Positions 16,478-25,306 of a stretch of 64,000 bases of DNA are shown here, one piece after another (within the stretch, counting starts at the first letter, position 1; every line of letters starts with the position of its first letter). Source of the stretch: UBA6170 sp034429975 (GTDB lineage: Bacteria; Chloroflexota; Anaerolineae; Anaerolineales; Anaerolineaceae); the NCBI GenBank assembly GCA_034429975.1, contig DAOUFM010000047.1, positions 1 to 64,000 of the forward strand. The letters are read 5' to 3'. The notes below the pieces were generated by a model that saw nothing but the letters and a program-made list of their open reading frames with translations, made no database searches and was not told where the DNA came from. The translations under genes and the position numbers were made by a program.

Positions 16478-16909
16478 ATGACCGTGGAAAAGACATTTGT
16501 CATAAAAGGCACTCCCGAATCAAACTGGCTCCTGGTAGATGCCAAGAATCAGAAGCTCGGACGCCTGGCCACGCAAATAGCCAGTTATTTGTTGGGAAAA
16601 CATAAACCGACTTATACGCCAGGTGTAGATATGGGCGATTTTGTAGTAGTGATCAATGCCAAAGACTTGGATATTGATCAAAAACGACTGGATACAAAAA
16701 TGTATCACCGCCATTCGTATTATCCGGGTGGATTAAAAAGCGTTACAATGCGCCGCCAAATGGAAATTTACCCCGATCGGGTTATTCGCGCTGCTGTTTG
16801 GGGAATGATCCCTCACACAAAACAAGGGCGAAAATTAATCAAACGCCTGCGAATTTATTCTGGTGCTGAGCATCCACACGGAGCTCAAATGCCTGAACCT
16901 GTGGCTTAA
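16478..16909 (+). CDS. rplM: 50S ribosomal protein L13
   Basis: 143 residues with WLLVDAKNQKLGRLATQIAS, then MYHRHSYYPGGLKS and the AVWGMIPHTKQGRKL segment of L13. It is one of the first proteins to bind 23S rRNA. It forms the usual pair with rpsI 13 bp downstream. Confidence 0.98.
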   Translation: MTVEKTFVIKGTPESNWLLVDAKNQKLGRLATQIASYLLGKHKPTYTPGVDMGDFVVVINAKDLDIDQKRLDTKMYHRHSYYPGGLKSVTMRRQMEIYPDRVIRAAVWGMIPHTKQGRKLIKRLRIYSGAEHPHGAQMPEPVA

Positions 16910-16922
16910 AGGAGAATAACTG

Positions 16923-17315
16923 ATGGCACAATATTACGAAGGTATTGGTCGAAGAAAACAGAGTACCGCACGCGTTCGTGTATCCTCTGGATCAGGAAAA
17001 TTTGTCATTAACGAGAAACCATTGGATGTGTATTTTGGCAGAATGGAAGATTTACATTCCATTATGTTGCCCTTTCAGGCAATTGACCAGAATAATGCTA
17101 CCTTTGACGTTTCCGTAAAAGTTAGTGGCGGTGGTGTTAGTGGCCAGGCTGAATCAGTTCGGTTAGGTTTAGCCAGAGCATTTGTGAAAATGAATGAAGA
17201 TCATCTATCATCATTACGAAAAGCTGGTTTATTAACCCGGGATGCCCGTGTTAAAGAACGCAAGAAACCTGGCTTGAAACGCGCTCGTAAAGCACCTACC
17301 TATACAAAACGTTAA
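16923..17315 (+). CDS. rpsI: 30S ribosomal protein S9
   Basis: 130 residues starting MAQYYEGIGRRKQSTARVRV and ending in the S9 tail RARKAPTYTKR, whose last basic residues contact P-site tRNA. It is the last ribosomal gene of the cluster and is followed by a terminator-like hairpin. Confidence 0.98.
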   Translation: MAQYYEGIGRRKQSTARVRVSSGSGKFVINEKPLDVYFGRMEDLHSIMLPFQAIDQNNATFDVSVKVSGGGVSGQAESVRLGLARAFVKMNEDHLSSLRKAGLLTRDARVKERKKPGLKRARKAPTYTKR

Positions 17316-17336
17316 ATCAACAATTTGTATCAAATT

Positions 17337-17377
17337 CACAGAACTTGATTGAAAAAAGGTCAGGTTCTGTGTTAATT
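17337..17377 (+). terminator. Putative intrinsic terminator after rpsI
   Basis: CACAGAACTTGA at 17337-17348 pairs with TCAGGTTCTGTG at 17360-17371, twelve pairs with one T-G wobble and an 11-base loop, followed by TTAATTT. The U-tract is short, so efficiency is uncertain, but the position at the end of the ribosomal cluster fits. Confidence 0.6.
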
Positions 17378-17434
17378 TAAAAACAAGTTAGAATTTGTTT
17401 GTAATAAAAGACAAATAAAATAAGGTGGCAAACA

Positions 17435-18904
17435 ATGGAAAACTTTCATGGTATAACAATTATTGGACTGGGACCTGGCAGCATTGACCTGGTTACGAAA
17501 CAGACCTGGGATCTCATCCAACAAGCAGAACGGATTTTTCTGAGAACTGGACAACACCCAGCAGTAGCCGGATTCCCAAAAACTGTCGAAATAATCCCTT
17601 TTGATGAATATTATCAAAAATTTGAGAATTTCGAAGAGGTTTACAAGAAAATTTTAGATACAATCATTGAGCAAGCCTCTAGAAATGATAGGGTGATATA
17701 TGCTGTTCCCGGACACCCCTTCGTGGCTGAAACAACCTCTCCATTGATTGTAAAAATGGCAAACGAAAAAAATATCCCGGTGCGGGTTTTTGAAGCTGTC
17801 AGCTTTCTGGAACCAGTTTTTTCAGCCTTAGGGATCGATCCTTTTTCAGGGATTACCTTATTGGATGCTTTTGATGTAGGTAGTGCAAACTTTCCTCAAT
17901 TCCCCCCCAGCCGGCCTGTTATAATATCTCAAATTTATTCTCGCATGGTCGCTGCTGAAGTGAAGCAAACCTTAATGGAGATTTATGAGGATGAGCATCC
18001 GGTTAAATTAATCCATGCTGCTGGAACCAAACATGAAGTGATTGAAAGTATTCCTTTATATGAAATTGATCGAAGTAAGCAGATTGGGATTTTAACTTCG
18101 TTGTATGTCGAACCCCTGGATCAATACACGTCATTTGAAGAATTTCAGGAAATAATTGCCCATCTCAGAGCACCAAATGGCTGCCCCTGGGATCGGGAGC
18201 AGGATCATCAGACCTTACGCCCGCATCTCCTATCTGAGACTTATGAACTAATCGCTGCATTGGATGCAGATGATCCTGAGCATATGAAAGAGGAACTGGG
18301 TGATTTGCTTCTGCAAATTGTTCTGCATGCCCAAATTGGTGCAGAGTATGGCGAGTTTAAAATGGCAGATGTGATCAAAGGTATCAGTGAAAAATTAATT
18401 CGCCGGCATCCACATGTTTTTAACCAATTAACGGTAAATGGAGTGGGGGAGGTATTAACCAATTGGGAAAAAATCAAAGAAAAAGAACGAGAAGATAACG
18501 GAAAGAAAACTGAAAATGGTATATTATCCGGCGTTCCGATTGACTATCCAGCCCTAGCTCAATCTCAGGAAATTCAAAATCGGGCAGCAAGGGTAGGCTT
18601 CGATTGGGATACCATTGAACCAGTGATTGAGAAAATCCACGAAGAAATAGATGAAATAGTTACTGCAAACGATAATAGCTCTCAATTACAGGAATTAGGT
18701 GATCTTTTATTTTCAATCGTTAATCTCATCCGTTGGCATGACGGAGATGCAGAGGCGCTATTAAGAGAAACAAATTTCCGGTTTAGAAAGCGATTTAATT
18801 TTATTGAACAAAAGGTTAAAGAAATGAACAAATCTATGCAAGATTTTTCATTAGAAGAGCTGGATAAATTCTGGGAACAGGCAAAAAAACAAAAATTACA
18901 ATAA
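17435..18904 (+). CDS. Tetrapyrrole methylase domain - MazG pyrophosphohydrolase fusion (YabN-like)
   Basis: 489 residues with two domains. Residues 1-220 are a SAM-dependent tetrapyrrole (corrin/porphyrin) methylase fold, with TIIGLGPGSIDLVTKQTW at the N-terminus. Residues about 235-485 are MazG, with LRAPNGCPWDREQDHQTLRP and EELGDLLLQIVLHAQI, the EExxE-type metal site, and a second MazG half near ELGDLLFSIVNLIRW. MazG hydrolyses NTPs to NMP and pyrophosphate; the methylase substrate in this fusion family is not known. AAGGTGG is the ribosome-binding site. The 3' end overlaps the convergent lyase gene by 9 bases. Confidence 0.93.
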   Translation: MENFHGITIIGLGPGSIDLVTKQTWDLIQQAERIFLRTGQHPAVAGFPKTVEIIPFDEYYQKFENFEEVYKKILDTIIEQASRNDRVIYAVPGHPFVAETTSPLIVKMANEKNIPVRVFEAVSFLEPVFSALGIDPFSGITLLDAFDVGSANFPQFPPSRPVIISQIYSRMVAAEVKQTLMEIYEDEHPVKLIHAAGTKHEVIESIPLYEIDRSKQIGILTSLYVEPLDQYTSFEEFQEIIAHLRAPNGCPWDREQDHQTLRPHLLSETYELIAALDADDPEHMKEELGDLLLQIVLHAQIGAEYGEFKMADVIKGISEKLIRRHPHVFNQLTVNGVGEVLTNWEKIKEKEREDNGKKTENGILSGVPIDYPALAQSQEIQNRAARVGFDWDTIEPVIEKIHEEIDEIVTANDNSSQLQELGDLLFSIVNLIRWHDGDAEALLRETNFRFRKRFNFIEQKVKEMNKSMQDFSLEELDKFWEQAKKQKLQ

Positions 18905-20272
18905 AGGTTTGAACCTGGCAGTAAAATGTCGCAGCAATTCTGGAGCGTATGTAAATTCATATCCTTTGTATTGATTGCGATTATTTGCTACATACCCCGA
19001 AATTTGGGCAACATAATCCAGATGACTTTGGGTGTATACCCTCCGCGGGATAGCTAACCGCACCAACTCTAATTTCGGATAGACCATTTTTCCGCTGGTA
19101 GGGTCGGGATGAGCAAACATCACCGAGCCTATTTCAACCCCTCTGATAGCCCCTTCCTGGAACAAGGCCACTGCCAAAGCCTGACCGGGAAACTGGGCAG
19201 GGGGTATATGCGGCAATAATTTTCCGGCATCTAAATAGACAGCATGGCCACCTGCTGGATTCATAATCGGGATTCCGTTGTCTTTTAATTTATCCGCCAA
19301 ATAGGCGGTTTGAGCCAGGCGATATTCAAGGTAGTCCTCTTGCATACCTTCCCTTAACCCAACAGCAATAGCATCCAGATCTCTGCCAGACAGACCACCA
19401 TAACTTACAAAACCTTCCCGCAAAATTAATTCGTTTGATATTCTTTGGAATAAATGCTCATCACGTGTTGCTAAAAATCCACCCATATTGACCAGAGCAT
19501 CCTTTTTTGCGCTCATCCAGGCACCATCTGCATAACTGAATATTTCCCGGGCGATTTCCTGAATCGACTTATTTTGATAACCCGGTTCCCTATGTTTGAT
19601 AAAAAATGAATTTTCGGCAAACCTGCAGGCATCAATGAAGAACAAAATACCAAATTCATGATAAATTTCTGCGACTTCGCGGATATTTTGCATACTAACA
19701 GGTTGCCCGCCTCCGGCATTATTTGTAATGGTAATGGTTCCAAAAGGTATATTTTCTGCGCCCGTCGTTTGAATAAAGGTCCTCAATTTTTCAAGATCCA
19801 TATTTCCTTTAAAATCGTGAAGAAAATCAGGGTCAAAGGCAAAATCATTTACTAAATTAACCGGGTTAGCCTTCCTGGCACGAATATTTCCTTCGGTTGT
19901 GTCAAAATGCATATTGGAGGGGATAAATTGTCCTGGCTGAACGAGTAATGTTGCGAGAATATTTTCGGCTGCTCGTCCTTGATGGGTGGGGACGAAGAAT
20001 TCAAACCCGAAAATTTCATGCATTACCTCAGAAAACCGGTAAAACGATTTTGCGCCAGCGTAAGATTCATCCCCAGCCATCATCGCCGCCCATTGAAAAT
20101 GACTCATTGATCCGGTACCAGAATCAGTTAATAAATCGATAAATACGTCTTCGGCTTTGAGGTTAAATAAATTATAACCAGCATTTATTAATGCTTTGGT
20201 TCTATCTTCTTTGGGGATTAGCCTGATGGGTTCGGTCATTTTGATACGAAAGGGTTCAGGTATATAAATCAT
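18896..20272 (-). CDS. tnaA: Tryptophanase / tyrosine phenol-lyase family beta-eliminating lyase
   Basis: 458 residues, a PLP enzyme of the beta-eliminating lyase family. The Schiff-base lysine lies in WMSAKKDALVNMGG; other marks are HQGRAAENIL, FIDACRFAENSFFI and the carboxylate-binding VRLAIPRRVYTQ. Family members split L-tryptophan to indole, or L-tyrosine to phenol, plus pyruvate and ammonia. Segments such as DAGKLLPHIP and AIRGVEIGS are closer to tryptophanase as I remember it, while GGLSGRDLDAIAVGLREGMQ recalls tyrosine phenol-lyase. So the substrate is open and the symbol is tentative. GGAG lies 7 bases before the start. No tnaC-like leader peptide was seen. Confidence 0.85.
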   Translation of the reverse strand: MIYIPEPFRIKMTEPIRLIPKEDRTKALINAGYNLFNLKAEDVFIDLLTDSGTGSMSHFQWAAMMAGDESYAGAKSFYRFSEVMHEIFGFEFFVPTHQGRAAENILATLLVQPGQFIPSNMHFDTTEGNIRARKANPVNLVNDFAFDPDFLHDFKGNMDLEKLRTFIQTTGAENIPFGTITITNNAGGGQPVSMQNIREVAEIYHEFGILFFIDACRFAENSFFIKHREPGYQNKSIQEIAREIFSYADGAWMSAKKDALVNMGGFLATRDEHLFQRISNELILREGFVSYGGLSGRDLDAIAVGLREGMQEDYLEYRLAQTAYLADKLKDNGIPIMNPAGGHAVYLDAGKLLPHIPPAQFPGQALAVALFQEGAIRGVEIGSVMFAHPDPTSGKMVYPKLELVRLAIPRRVYTQSHLDYVAQISGYVANNRNQYKGYEFTYAPELLRHFTARFKPLL

Positions 20273-20430
20273 GATTTTACTCCGACAATAAATTTTTATT
20301 TGTTTTAGTTTACATGATTAATTGAGAAATCAATAAAATTATACTTACGAAAGATTCAAAAATATTATTTATAATCATTAAACGAATATAAATTTTATTA
20401 ATAATATTATCAAGATTTTCAAACATGACA

Positions 20431-20458
20431 TTGACATTAATTGATATTATGCTAAACT
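20431..20458 (+). promoter_or_regulatory. Putative promoter of the solenoid-protein gene
   Basis: A perfect -35 TTGACA (20431-20436) is followed after 16 bp by TAAACT (20453-20458), 4 of 6 to the -10 consensus, about 30 bases before the start at 20491. The whole 218-bp gap 20273-20490 is AT-rich and divides divergent genes; on the minus strand TATAAT at 20343-20338 could serve the lyase gene, but no good -35 is visible for it. Confidence 0.5.
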
Positions 20459-20490
20459 AGATTTAGAAAACATTTCCTGGGAGTTTATTT

Positions 20491-21639
20491 ATGGAAAAAG
20501 AAATTTTTAAACAAATTAATGAAATTGACCTTAATGGGAAGAAAAGTGTTTTTATTCGTAGTTGGGATCAAGATGAAGTTGAAGTTCGGTACCCAGTAGG
20601 TAAAGATTGTTTTTTTAGATTAAATAATGAGATATTAAATATTGACGCTTCCAGTTATTGCATCATTTCTATTCCTGAAACAACAAAGATATTTGTCAAA
20701 CGCATAAATGGAAATCTTGAAACTGTAGGACAAATTCAATTTATCTCTATTGAAAATGTAGGCGGGAATTGCAGCATTCAAGCTGTAGATGGGTTGAATG
20801 TGGAAAATATCACTGGAAATTTAAAATTGGGAAGGGTTGGTAGCCAATCATCTATCAGAAATATTGGGGGAAATTTTACATTCCGGGGCGATGACGTAGT
20901 TTTGGATATTCATGCAGTCGGCGGAAATTTATCAGGGGAAGCAAAGGGACTTGAATTACAAACCCGGGTTGGTGGAAACATAAAATTAAAAATTGGTCAT
21001 TTTGAGGGAAAAAGAAATGAATTGCGGGCTGGTGGGGCAATCAAAATAAGAGTAGAGGATCTAGAAAACAGCACCTCGATTGCACGGGCAGGGGGAATTG
21101 TTACATATCGCTATAAAGATGATGACGAGAAATCGCTTAATGGGAAATTAGAAAAACAAATTGGATCGGGCGAAACTCAAATCCGATTGAAGGCTGGGGG
21201 AAATATAAATATAAGCGATCAAAGCAATGATTTTGAAATCGTTCAAAATTTTGGAGATAACAGTGACTCATATTTAGAAGAAATTGAAAGAAAATTTGAA
21301 TCAAGATCTATTCAAAGCAGTGGATTTGATTTTTCGGATTTGTTTGAAATAGAAGACAAAATAAATTCAAACATTAAGGATAAAACAGGCAAAATCGAAG
21401 AAAAAATTCAAAAAGCCATGGAAAAAATGGAAAGGAAATTTACATTTCGGGAGGAGTTTGGAATTCCACCGCGCCCACCCCGGCCGTCACGCCCGATGAA
21501 TGAAACTGCTGCGAAATCTGAAAAAGAACCATCAGTGAGCTCAGAAGAAAAGTTGATGATATTAAAAATGCTGCAAGATAAAAAAATATCCGTTGAAGAA
21601 GCAGAACGTTTATTAAAAGCCGTAGAGAAATTTGGATGA
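20491..21639 (+). CDS. Glycine-repeat solenoid protein with C-terminal SHOCT-like domain
   Basis: 382 residues, not secreted by any visible signal peptide. Residues about 75-255 contain a repeated GGN/AGG motif every 20-25 residues (VGGNCSI, ITGNLKL, IGGNFTF, VGGNLSG, VGGNIKL, AGGAIKI, AGGIVTY, AGGNINI), which looks like a right-handed beta-solenoid of the DUF4097/adhesin type. Then comes a charged helical stretch (about 275-325), a proline-rich linker PPRPPRPSRP, and a terminal helix-turn-helix-like LMILKMLQDKKISVEEAERL of the SHOCT-like/DUF2089-C kind. Cell-envelope stress proteins such as YvlB have similar parts. Function unknown. A shorter relative of the tail follows 18 bp downstream. 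Confidence 0.7.
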   Translation: MEKEIFKQINEIDLNGKKSVFIRSWDQDEVEVRYPVGKDCFFRLNNEILNIDASSYCIISIPETTKIFVKRINGNLETVGQIQFISIENVGGNCSIQAVDGLNVENITGNLKLGRVGSQSSIRNIGGNFTFRGDDVVLDIHAVGGNLSGEAKGLELQTRVGGNIKLKIGHFEGKRNELRAGGAIKIRVEDLENSTSIARAGGIVTYRYKDDDEKSLNGKLEKQIGSGETQIRLKAGGNINISDQSNDFEIVQNFGDNSDSYLEEIERKFESRSIQSSGFDFSDLFEIEDKINSNIKDKTGKIEEKIQKAMEKMERKFTFREEFGIPPRPPRPSRPMNETAAKSEKEPSVSSEEKLMILKMLQDKKISVEEAERLLKAVEKFG

Positions 21640-21657
21640 AAACCTGAAGGATTCGAT

Positions 21658-22027
21658 ATGAATGAGAATCGATTGGAAATATTGCGAAGGGTAGAAGAAG
21701 GAAAAATATCAATCCAGGAGGCTTCAAATCTCCTTGTAGATATAGAAAATGAAGACAAATGGTCTGATTTTCAGCAAAGCAACCAATCCTTAGAGAAAAA
21801 AGGTAGCATCAAAGGTGAGATTGTAAATTCTTTTGACGTTTCCACTTCCATTTCAATTGGCTGGGTTTTTCATAAAAATTTTTAAGAACTATTTTCCAGA
21901 AAAAATTTCAGCTATGAATCTTGAAGAAATCATTAAGAATGTTGACCAACAGATTACACAGAATGAACCTATCTTTGTTCATGTGGATGACACGGATGGG
22001 ACAAGGGTTGAAATTTTTATAGGATAA
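21658..22027 (+). pseudogene. Frameshifted SHOCT-like domain protein
   Basis: The first frame (from ATG 21658) encodes NRLEILRRVEEGKISIQEAS, the same SHOCT-like motif as the end of the preceding gene, and stops at 21885. The next frame, open from about 21833 to 22027, continues with PLPFQLAGFFIKIFKNYFPE and ends VHVDDTDGTRVEIFIG, which resembles the usual second half of such proteins. The two halves are therefore joined by a shift near 21830-21850, where the sequence is TTCTTTTGACG. Joined, it is about 120 residues, somewhat short. A real mutation, a sequencing indel, or programmed slippage would all look like this. Confidence 0.6.
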
Positions 22028-22065
22028 ATATCATTTCGAAACAATCGGTTGATTATAATTGGAAG

Positions 22066-22695
22066 ATGGTTAGGTTAAAAATGAAAACAACCATCTTTTT
22101 GTGGATGTTTATTCTTTCCTTGATTTTGATTCTTTTTTTGAATTTTCCTAATCCACATACATACACAAAAACAAATTTAACTGTAATTGGTCTTGGAACC
22201 AGAGAAATTATTGTCGATTTTCCGAAAACAATTTGGTTTGGGCAGCAAGATAAAATTAAAATTCAATTTTTAGATTTAACTGAAAAACAGGGATTGTCAC
22301 TTCCCCACGAACTTCAATCACAAGCAGAAAATAAAAATTGGCAGCAACTTGAGGTTGATCTGGTGATTAATGGGGGGAGGATAGACCCTCCAGGAGTTTT
22401 TGTTACCGCAATCCAGCCTTTTCAGAATATTAATCTTACCTGGAACCTACTTTCTCAGTACCCACGGGATATAAAAGGAACGATCTGGATTTATATAAAG
22501 GAAACAACAAGCGAAAAAGATGAACTTAACCAAAGACAATTGATTTTTACTCAGGCAATTAATATTAAGACAAGGGAGTTGTTTAGCCTTCCTTATAACA
22601 TCCTTAGATGGACACCATTTTTTGTCCTCTTTTTTATTACATTGATATTCTTTATGCTTGATAAATTTTTCTTGAGAAAAAGAATTTTAAAATAA
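22066..22695 (+). CDS. Unrecognised bitopic membrane protein
   Basis: 209 residues; I do not recognise a family. There is a hydrophobic helix at residues 9-25 (IFLWMFILSLILILFLN), an extracytoplasmic beta-rich middle of about 150 residues, and a second helix near the C-terminus (FFVLFFITLIFFMLDKFFL) with a basic end. This gives a topology with both ends inside. An alternative start at 22081 (MKTTIFLW) removes five residues. It lies between the SHOCT-like genes and the complex I operon, and has weak ribosome-binding signals. Codon use is AT-rich like the two genes before it. Confidence 0.65.
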   Translation: MVRLKMKTTIFLWMFILSLILILFLNFPNPHTYTKTNLTVIGLGTREIIVDFPKTIWFGQQDKIKIQFLDLTEKQGLSLPHELQSQAENKNWQQLEVDLVINGGRIDPPGVFVTAIQPFQNINLTWNLLSQYPRDIKGTIWIYIKETTSEKDELNQRQLIFTQAINIKTRELFSLPYNILRWTPFFVLFFITLIFFMLDKFFLRKRILK

Positions 22696-22767
22696 ATCGA
22701 TAACTATTATTTATGACAAATGATAGGAGATTTCCGACCAGGTATCAGTTTATTAATTTTTTATTTG

Positions 22768-22776
22768 TGATAAAAT
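22768..22776 (+). promoter_or_regulatory. Putative extended -10 promoter of the nuo operon
   Basis: TGATAAAAT at 22768-22776 is an extended -10 element (TGN plus TAAAAT, 5 of 6), 63 bp before the nuoA start. No convincing -35 box is visible 17 bp upstream. It is the best candidate start for the nuoA-N transcript. Confidence 0.4.
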
Positions 22777-22839
22777 GAACCTACTTTTTCAAGATATTGA
22801 ATTTCTATTCACTCAAATTCTAAATACTGAGGAGAGGCA

Positions 22840-23196
22840 ATGCTGAACCAATGGTTGTATATAGGGATTTTTTTCCTGATTGCTTTATTCTTACCAGCAG
22901 TAGCAATCTTCCTGGCGCGTGTACTTTCACCCAAAAAACCAACAAAAATCAAGAATTCCATATACGAATGCGGAATGGAAACTTATAAACCATCCTGGAT
23001 TCAATTTAAGATCCAGTATTATCTTTATGGTTTAATTTTTCTGATTTTTGATGTGGAAATTGTTTTTTTGTTCCCATTTGCGGTTGCTTACAACAAACTT
23101 GCACTCTTTGCAGTTGTTGAAGTGATTTTATTTATTCTCATCCTGTTAGGCGGGTATCTTTATATTTGGCGCAAGGACGCTTTAACCTGGCGTTAA
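22840..23196 (+). CDS. nuoA: NADH-quinone oxidoreductase subunit A
   Basis: 118 residues with three membrane helices. The family signatures YECGMETYKPSWIQF (about residues 45-60) and LIFLIFDVEIVFLFPFAV are present. NuoA is a small membrane subunit near the quinone site of complex I. In most operons nuoB, C and D follow; here nuoH follows directly. Confidence 0.96.
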   Translation: MLNQWLYIGIFFLIALFLPAVAIFLARVLSPKKPTKIKNSIYECGMETYKPSWIQFKIQYYLYGLIFLIFDVEIVFLFPFAVAYNKLALFAVVEVILFILILLGGYLYIWRKDALTWR

Positions 23197-23215
23197 TTCC
23201 AAAAGAAGGAAACTT

Positions 23216-24448
23216 ATGAAAATTCTGGACTTCTTAATTGATCCCATTATTGGAATACAGAATTGGATCATTTCACTTTTAACCAAATGGGGGGTTGCTC
23301 AGGAATGGCAAACCACCATTTTGTACCTTATCGGAGCAGCAATTCTAGGAACCGGAGCGCTTCTTGTCACCCTGGTTCTCATTTGGGCTGAGAGAAAAAT
23401 AATTGGGCGCTTGCAAGACCGTTATGGTCCTAATCGGGTAGGCCCCTGGGGTATTATTCAACCAATTGCAGATATGTTAAAAATATTTATCAAGGAACAT
23501 ATTATTCCGGATGATGTCGATCCAGTTCCGTATCATCTGGCACCGATTATTTCGGTTGCATCTGTCTTGTTGGTTTGGGCAATCGTTCCGTTTTCAAACA
23601 CTGTCAAGGGGTCAGATTTGAATGTCGCCTTGCTTTTTCTCTTAGGGGTTAGCGGTCTGGGTGAATTGGGTGTTATTTTTGCTGGTTGGGGTTCAAACAA
23701 CAAGTATTCATTGTTAGCTGCTTTTCGCGCTTCTGCTCAGATGATTTCCTATGAAATTCCAATGGCAATCAGCCTTTTAATAGTGGTTATTCTCTCTGGT
23801 TCAATGTCAATTGGAGATATTGTCTACTCGCAAAAAATCGCTTACCTCTTTTATTTACCATTAGCCGCTTTCATTTATTTTGTAGCTAATATTGCAGAAA
23901 ATGGCCGCGCTCCGTTTGACCTGGCTGAAGCCGAATCAGAAATTGTGGCCGGTTTTAATATGGAGTATTCCGGACTAAAATTTGGAATGTTCTATGTAGC
24001 TGACTTTTTACGGGCTTTCACCACCTCAGTGATTTTTGCTTCGATCTTCCTGGGAGGATGGCGGGGGCCAGGGGCCGAACAATATCCAATCCTTGGTTTT
24101 ATTTACTTGTTGATTAAGTCTGTTGTTATTTGGTTCATCGGTGTTTGGATCCGGGGTAGTATGCCGCGCTACCGAATTGACCAGATGATGGCAATTACCT
24201 GGAAGTTCCTAACTCCTCTCGCTTTTTCCTTACTCATCGTGGTTGCATTTGTTCAAAAGCTCATCCAAAACTTAAGTTTCTGGGTTCAGCTTCCAGTTAT
24301 GTTGATCATCAATATTGGGTTGTTTATCGCAGGGTTTGCTATTTTAAAGAAGTTCACGAAACAAAAAGAGAGCCTGGTGGTCTCGTCACCAGAGAGGGTT
24401 TTAGCTCAACCGAATAATCCATTTCACCCCTCAGAGACTGGAGGTTAA
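23216..24448 (+). CDS. nuoH: NADH-quinone oxidoreductase subunit H
   Basis: 410 residues, longer than the usual 320-350 because of an N-terminal helix and a C-terminal soluble tail of about 35 residues. Core motifs are AERKIIGRLQDRYGPNRVGP, the quinone-cavity loop AENGRAPFDLAEAESEIVAG and RGSMPRYRIDQMM. NuoH forms the quinone-binding chamber at the junction of the two arms of complex I. It is followed by one base and then nuoJ. Confidence 0.96.
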   Translation: MKILDFLIDPIIGIQNWIISLLTKWGVAQEWQTTILYLIGAAILGTGALLVTLVLIWAERKIIGRLQDRYGPNRVGPWGIIQPIADMLKIFIKEHIIPDDVDPVPYHLAPIISVASVLLVWAIVPFSNTVKGSDLNVALLFLLGVSGLGELGVIFAGWGSNNKYSLLAAFRASAQMISYEIPMAISLLIVVILSGSMSIGDIVYSQKIAYLFYLPLAAFIYFVANIAENGRAPFDLAEAESEIVAGFNMEYSGLKFGMFYVADFLRAFTTSVIFASIFLGGWRGPGAEQYPILGFIYLLIKSVVIWFIGVWIRGSMPRYRIDQMMAITWKFLTPLAFSLLIVVAFVQKLIQNLSFWVQLPVMLIINIGLFIAGFAILKKFTKQKESLVVSSPERVLAQPNNPFHPSETGG

Positions 24449-24449
24449 A

Positions 24450-24977
24450 GTGACTCCTCTTCAGATCATTTTTATTCTAATTTCACTAATCACGATTGGC
24501 TCAGCGATACTAGTCGTCAGTATTAGAAAAATTTTTCATGCAGCTTTGTGGCTTATTGTTACATTAATGGGGGTTGCCATCCTTTTTGCGTTACTTGAAG
24601 CCAGTTTTTTCGCTGCCGTACAAATTCTCGTATACATTGGCGCGATTGCGATCATTATCATTTTCGCTGTCATGCTTACGCACAACATAATGAATGATGA
24701 GGATAAACAGGTCAACCGTTCCTGGGGGATCGTATTACTCCTCACTTTAATATTTGCAGTGGTAATTATCCATCAACTATCCGGGAGTGAAATTTTTGCC
24801 TCGGTATTACAGCCTTTGGGGATTTCTGGCCAGGAGAACATTCTTGCGTTTGGTGAAGGTTTGTTAAATCCATCCGGTTATGCTTTGCCCTTTGAACTGG
24901 CTTCTTTATTATTAATCAGTGCGCTTGTAGGCGGTGTTTATTTGGCAATGGATAAAAAAGAAGGGGTGACAAAATGA
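24450..24977 (+). CDS. nuoJ: NADH-quinone oxidoreductase subunit J
   Basis: 175 residues, five hydrophobic helices, with VQILVYIGAIAIIIIFAVML containing the conserved pi-bulge helix region of NuoJ. The start is GTG at 24450, with GGAGG at its proper distance inside the end of nuoH. It overlaps nuoK by four bases (ATGA). nuoI, which normally lies between nuoH and nuoJ, is absent. Confidence 0.95.
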   Translation: MTPLQIIFILISLITIGSAILVVSIRKIFHAALWLIVTLMGVAILFALLEASFFAAVQILVYIGAIAIIIIFAVMLTHNIMNDEDKQVNRSWGIVLLLTLIFAVVIIHQLSGSEIFASVLQPLGISGQENILAFGEGLLNPSGYALPFELASLLLISALVGGVYLAMDKKEGVTK

Positions 24978-25294
24978 TCCCAATGTCCTGGTATTTGATT
25001 TTAGCGGCAATCTTGTTTTTAATTGGTATGTTTGGTACTTTTACCCGGAAAAATGCTGTTGCCATCCTTATTTCCATCGAATTGATGTTAAATGCGGTGA
25101 ATATCAATATTTTGACTTTCTGGCATTATCATACCCAACAATTGGGGTACACCGATGTAAACGGAATGGTTTTCGCAGCTGTGGTCATCATCGCTGCTGC
25201 TGCTGAAGTTGCTGTTGGTTTAGCTTTAGTCATTGCTGTTTATCGAAATCGTAGAACAGTCATTGCATCAGAAATTAATACGCTCAAAGGATGA
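24974..25294 (+). CDS. nuoK: NADH-quinone oxidoreductase subunit K
   Basis: 106 residues, three helices. The two membrane glutamates of the E-channel are present: one in ISIELMLNAVNIN and one in AAAAEVAVGLALVIAVYR. Standard length. It is translationally coupled to nuoJ. Confidence 0.96.
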   Translation: MIPMSWYLILAAILFLIGMFGTFTRKNAVAILISIELMLNAVNINILTFWHYHTQQLGYTDVNGMVFAAVVIIAAAAEVAVGLALVIAVYRNRRTVIASEINTLKG

Positions 25295-25306
25295 TGGAGG
25301 ATATCA

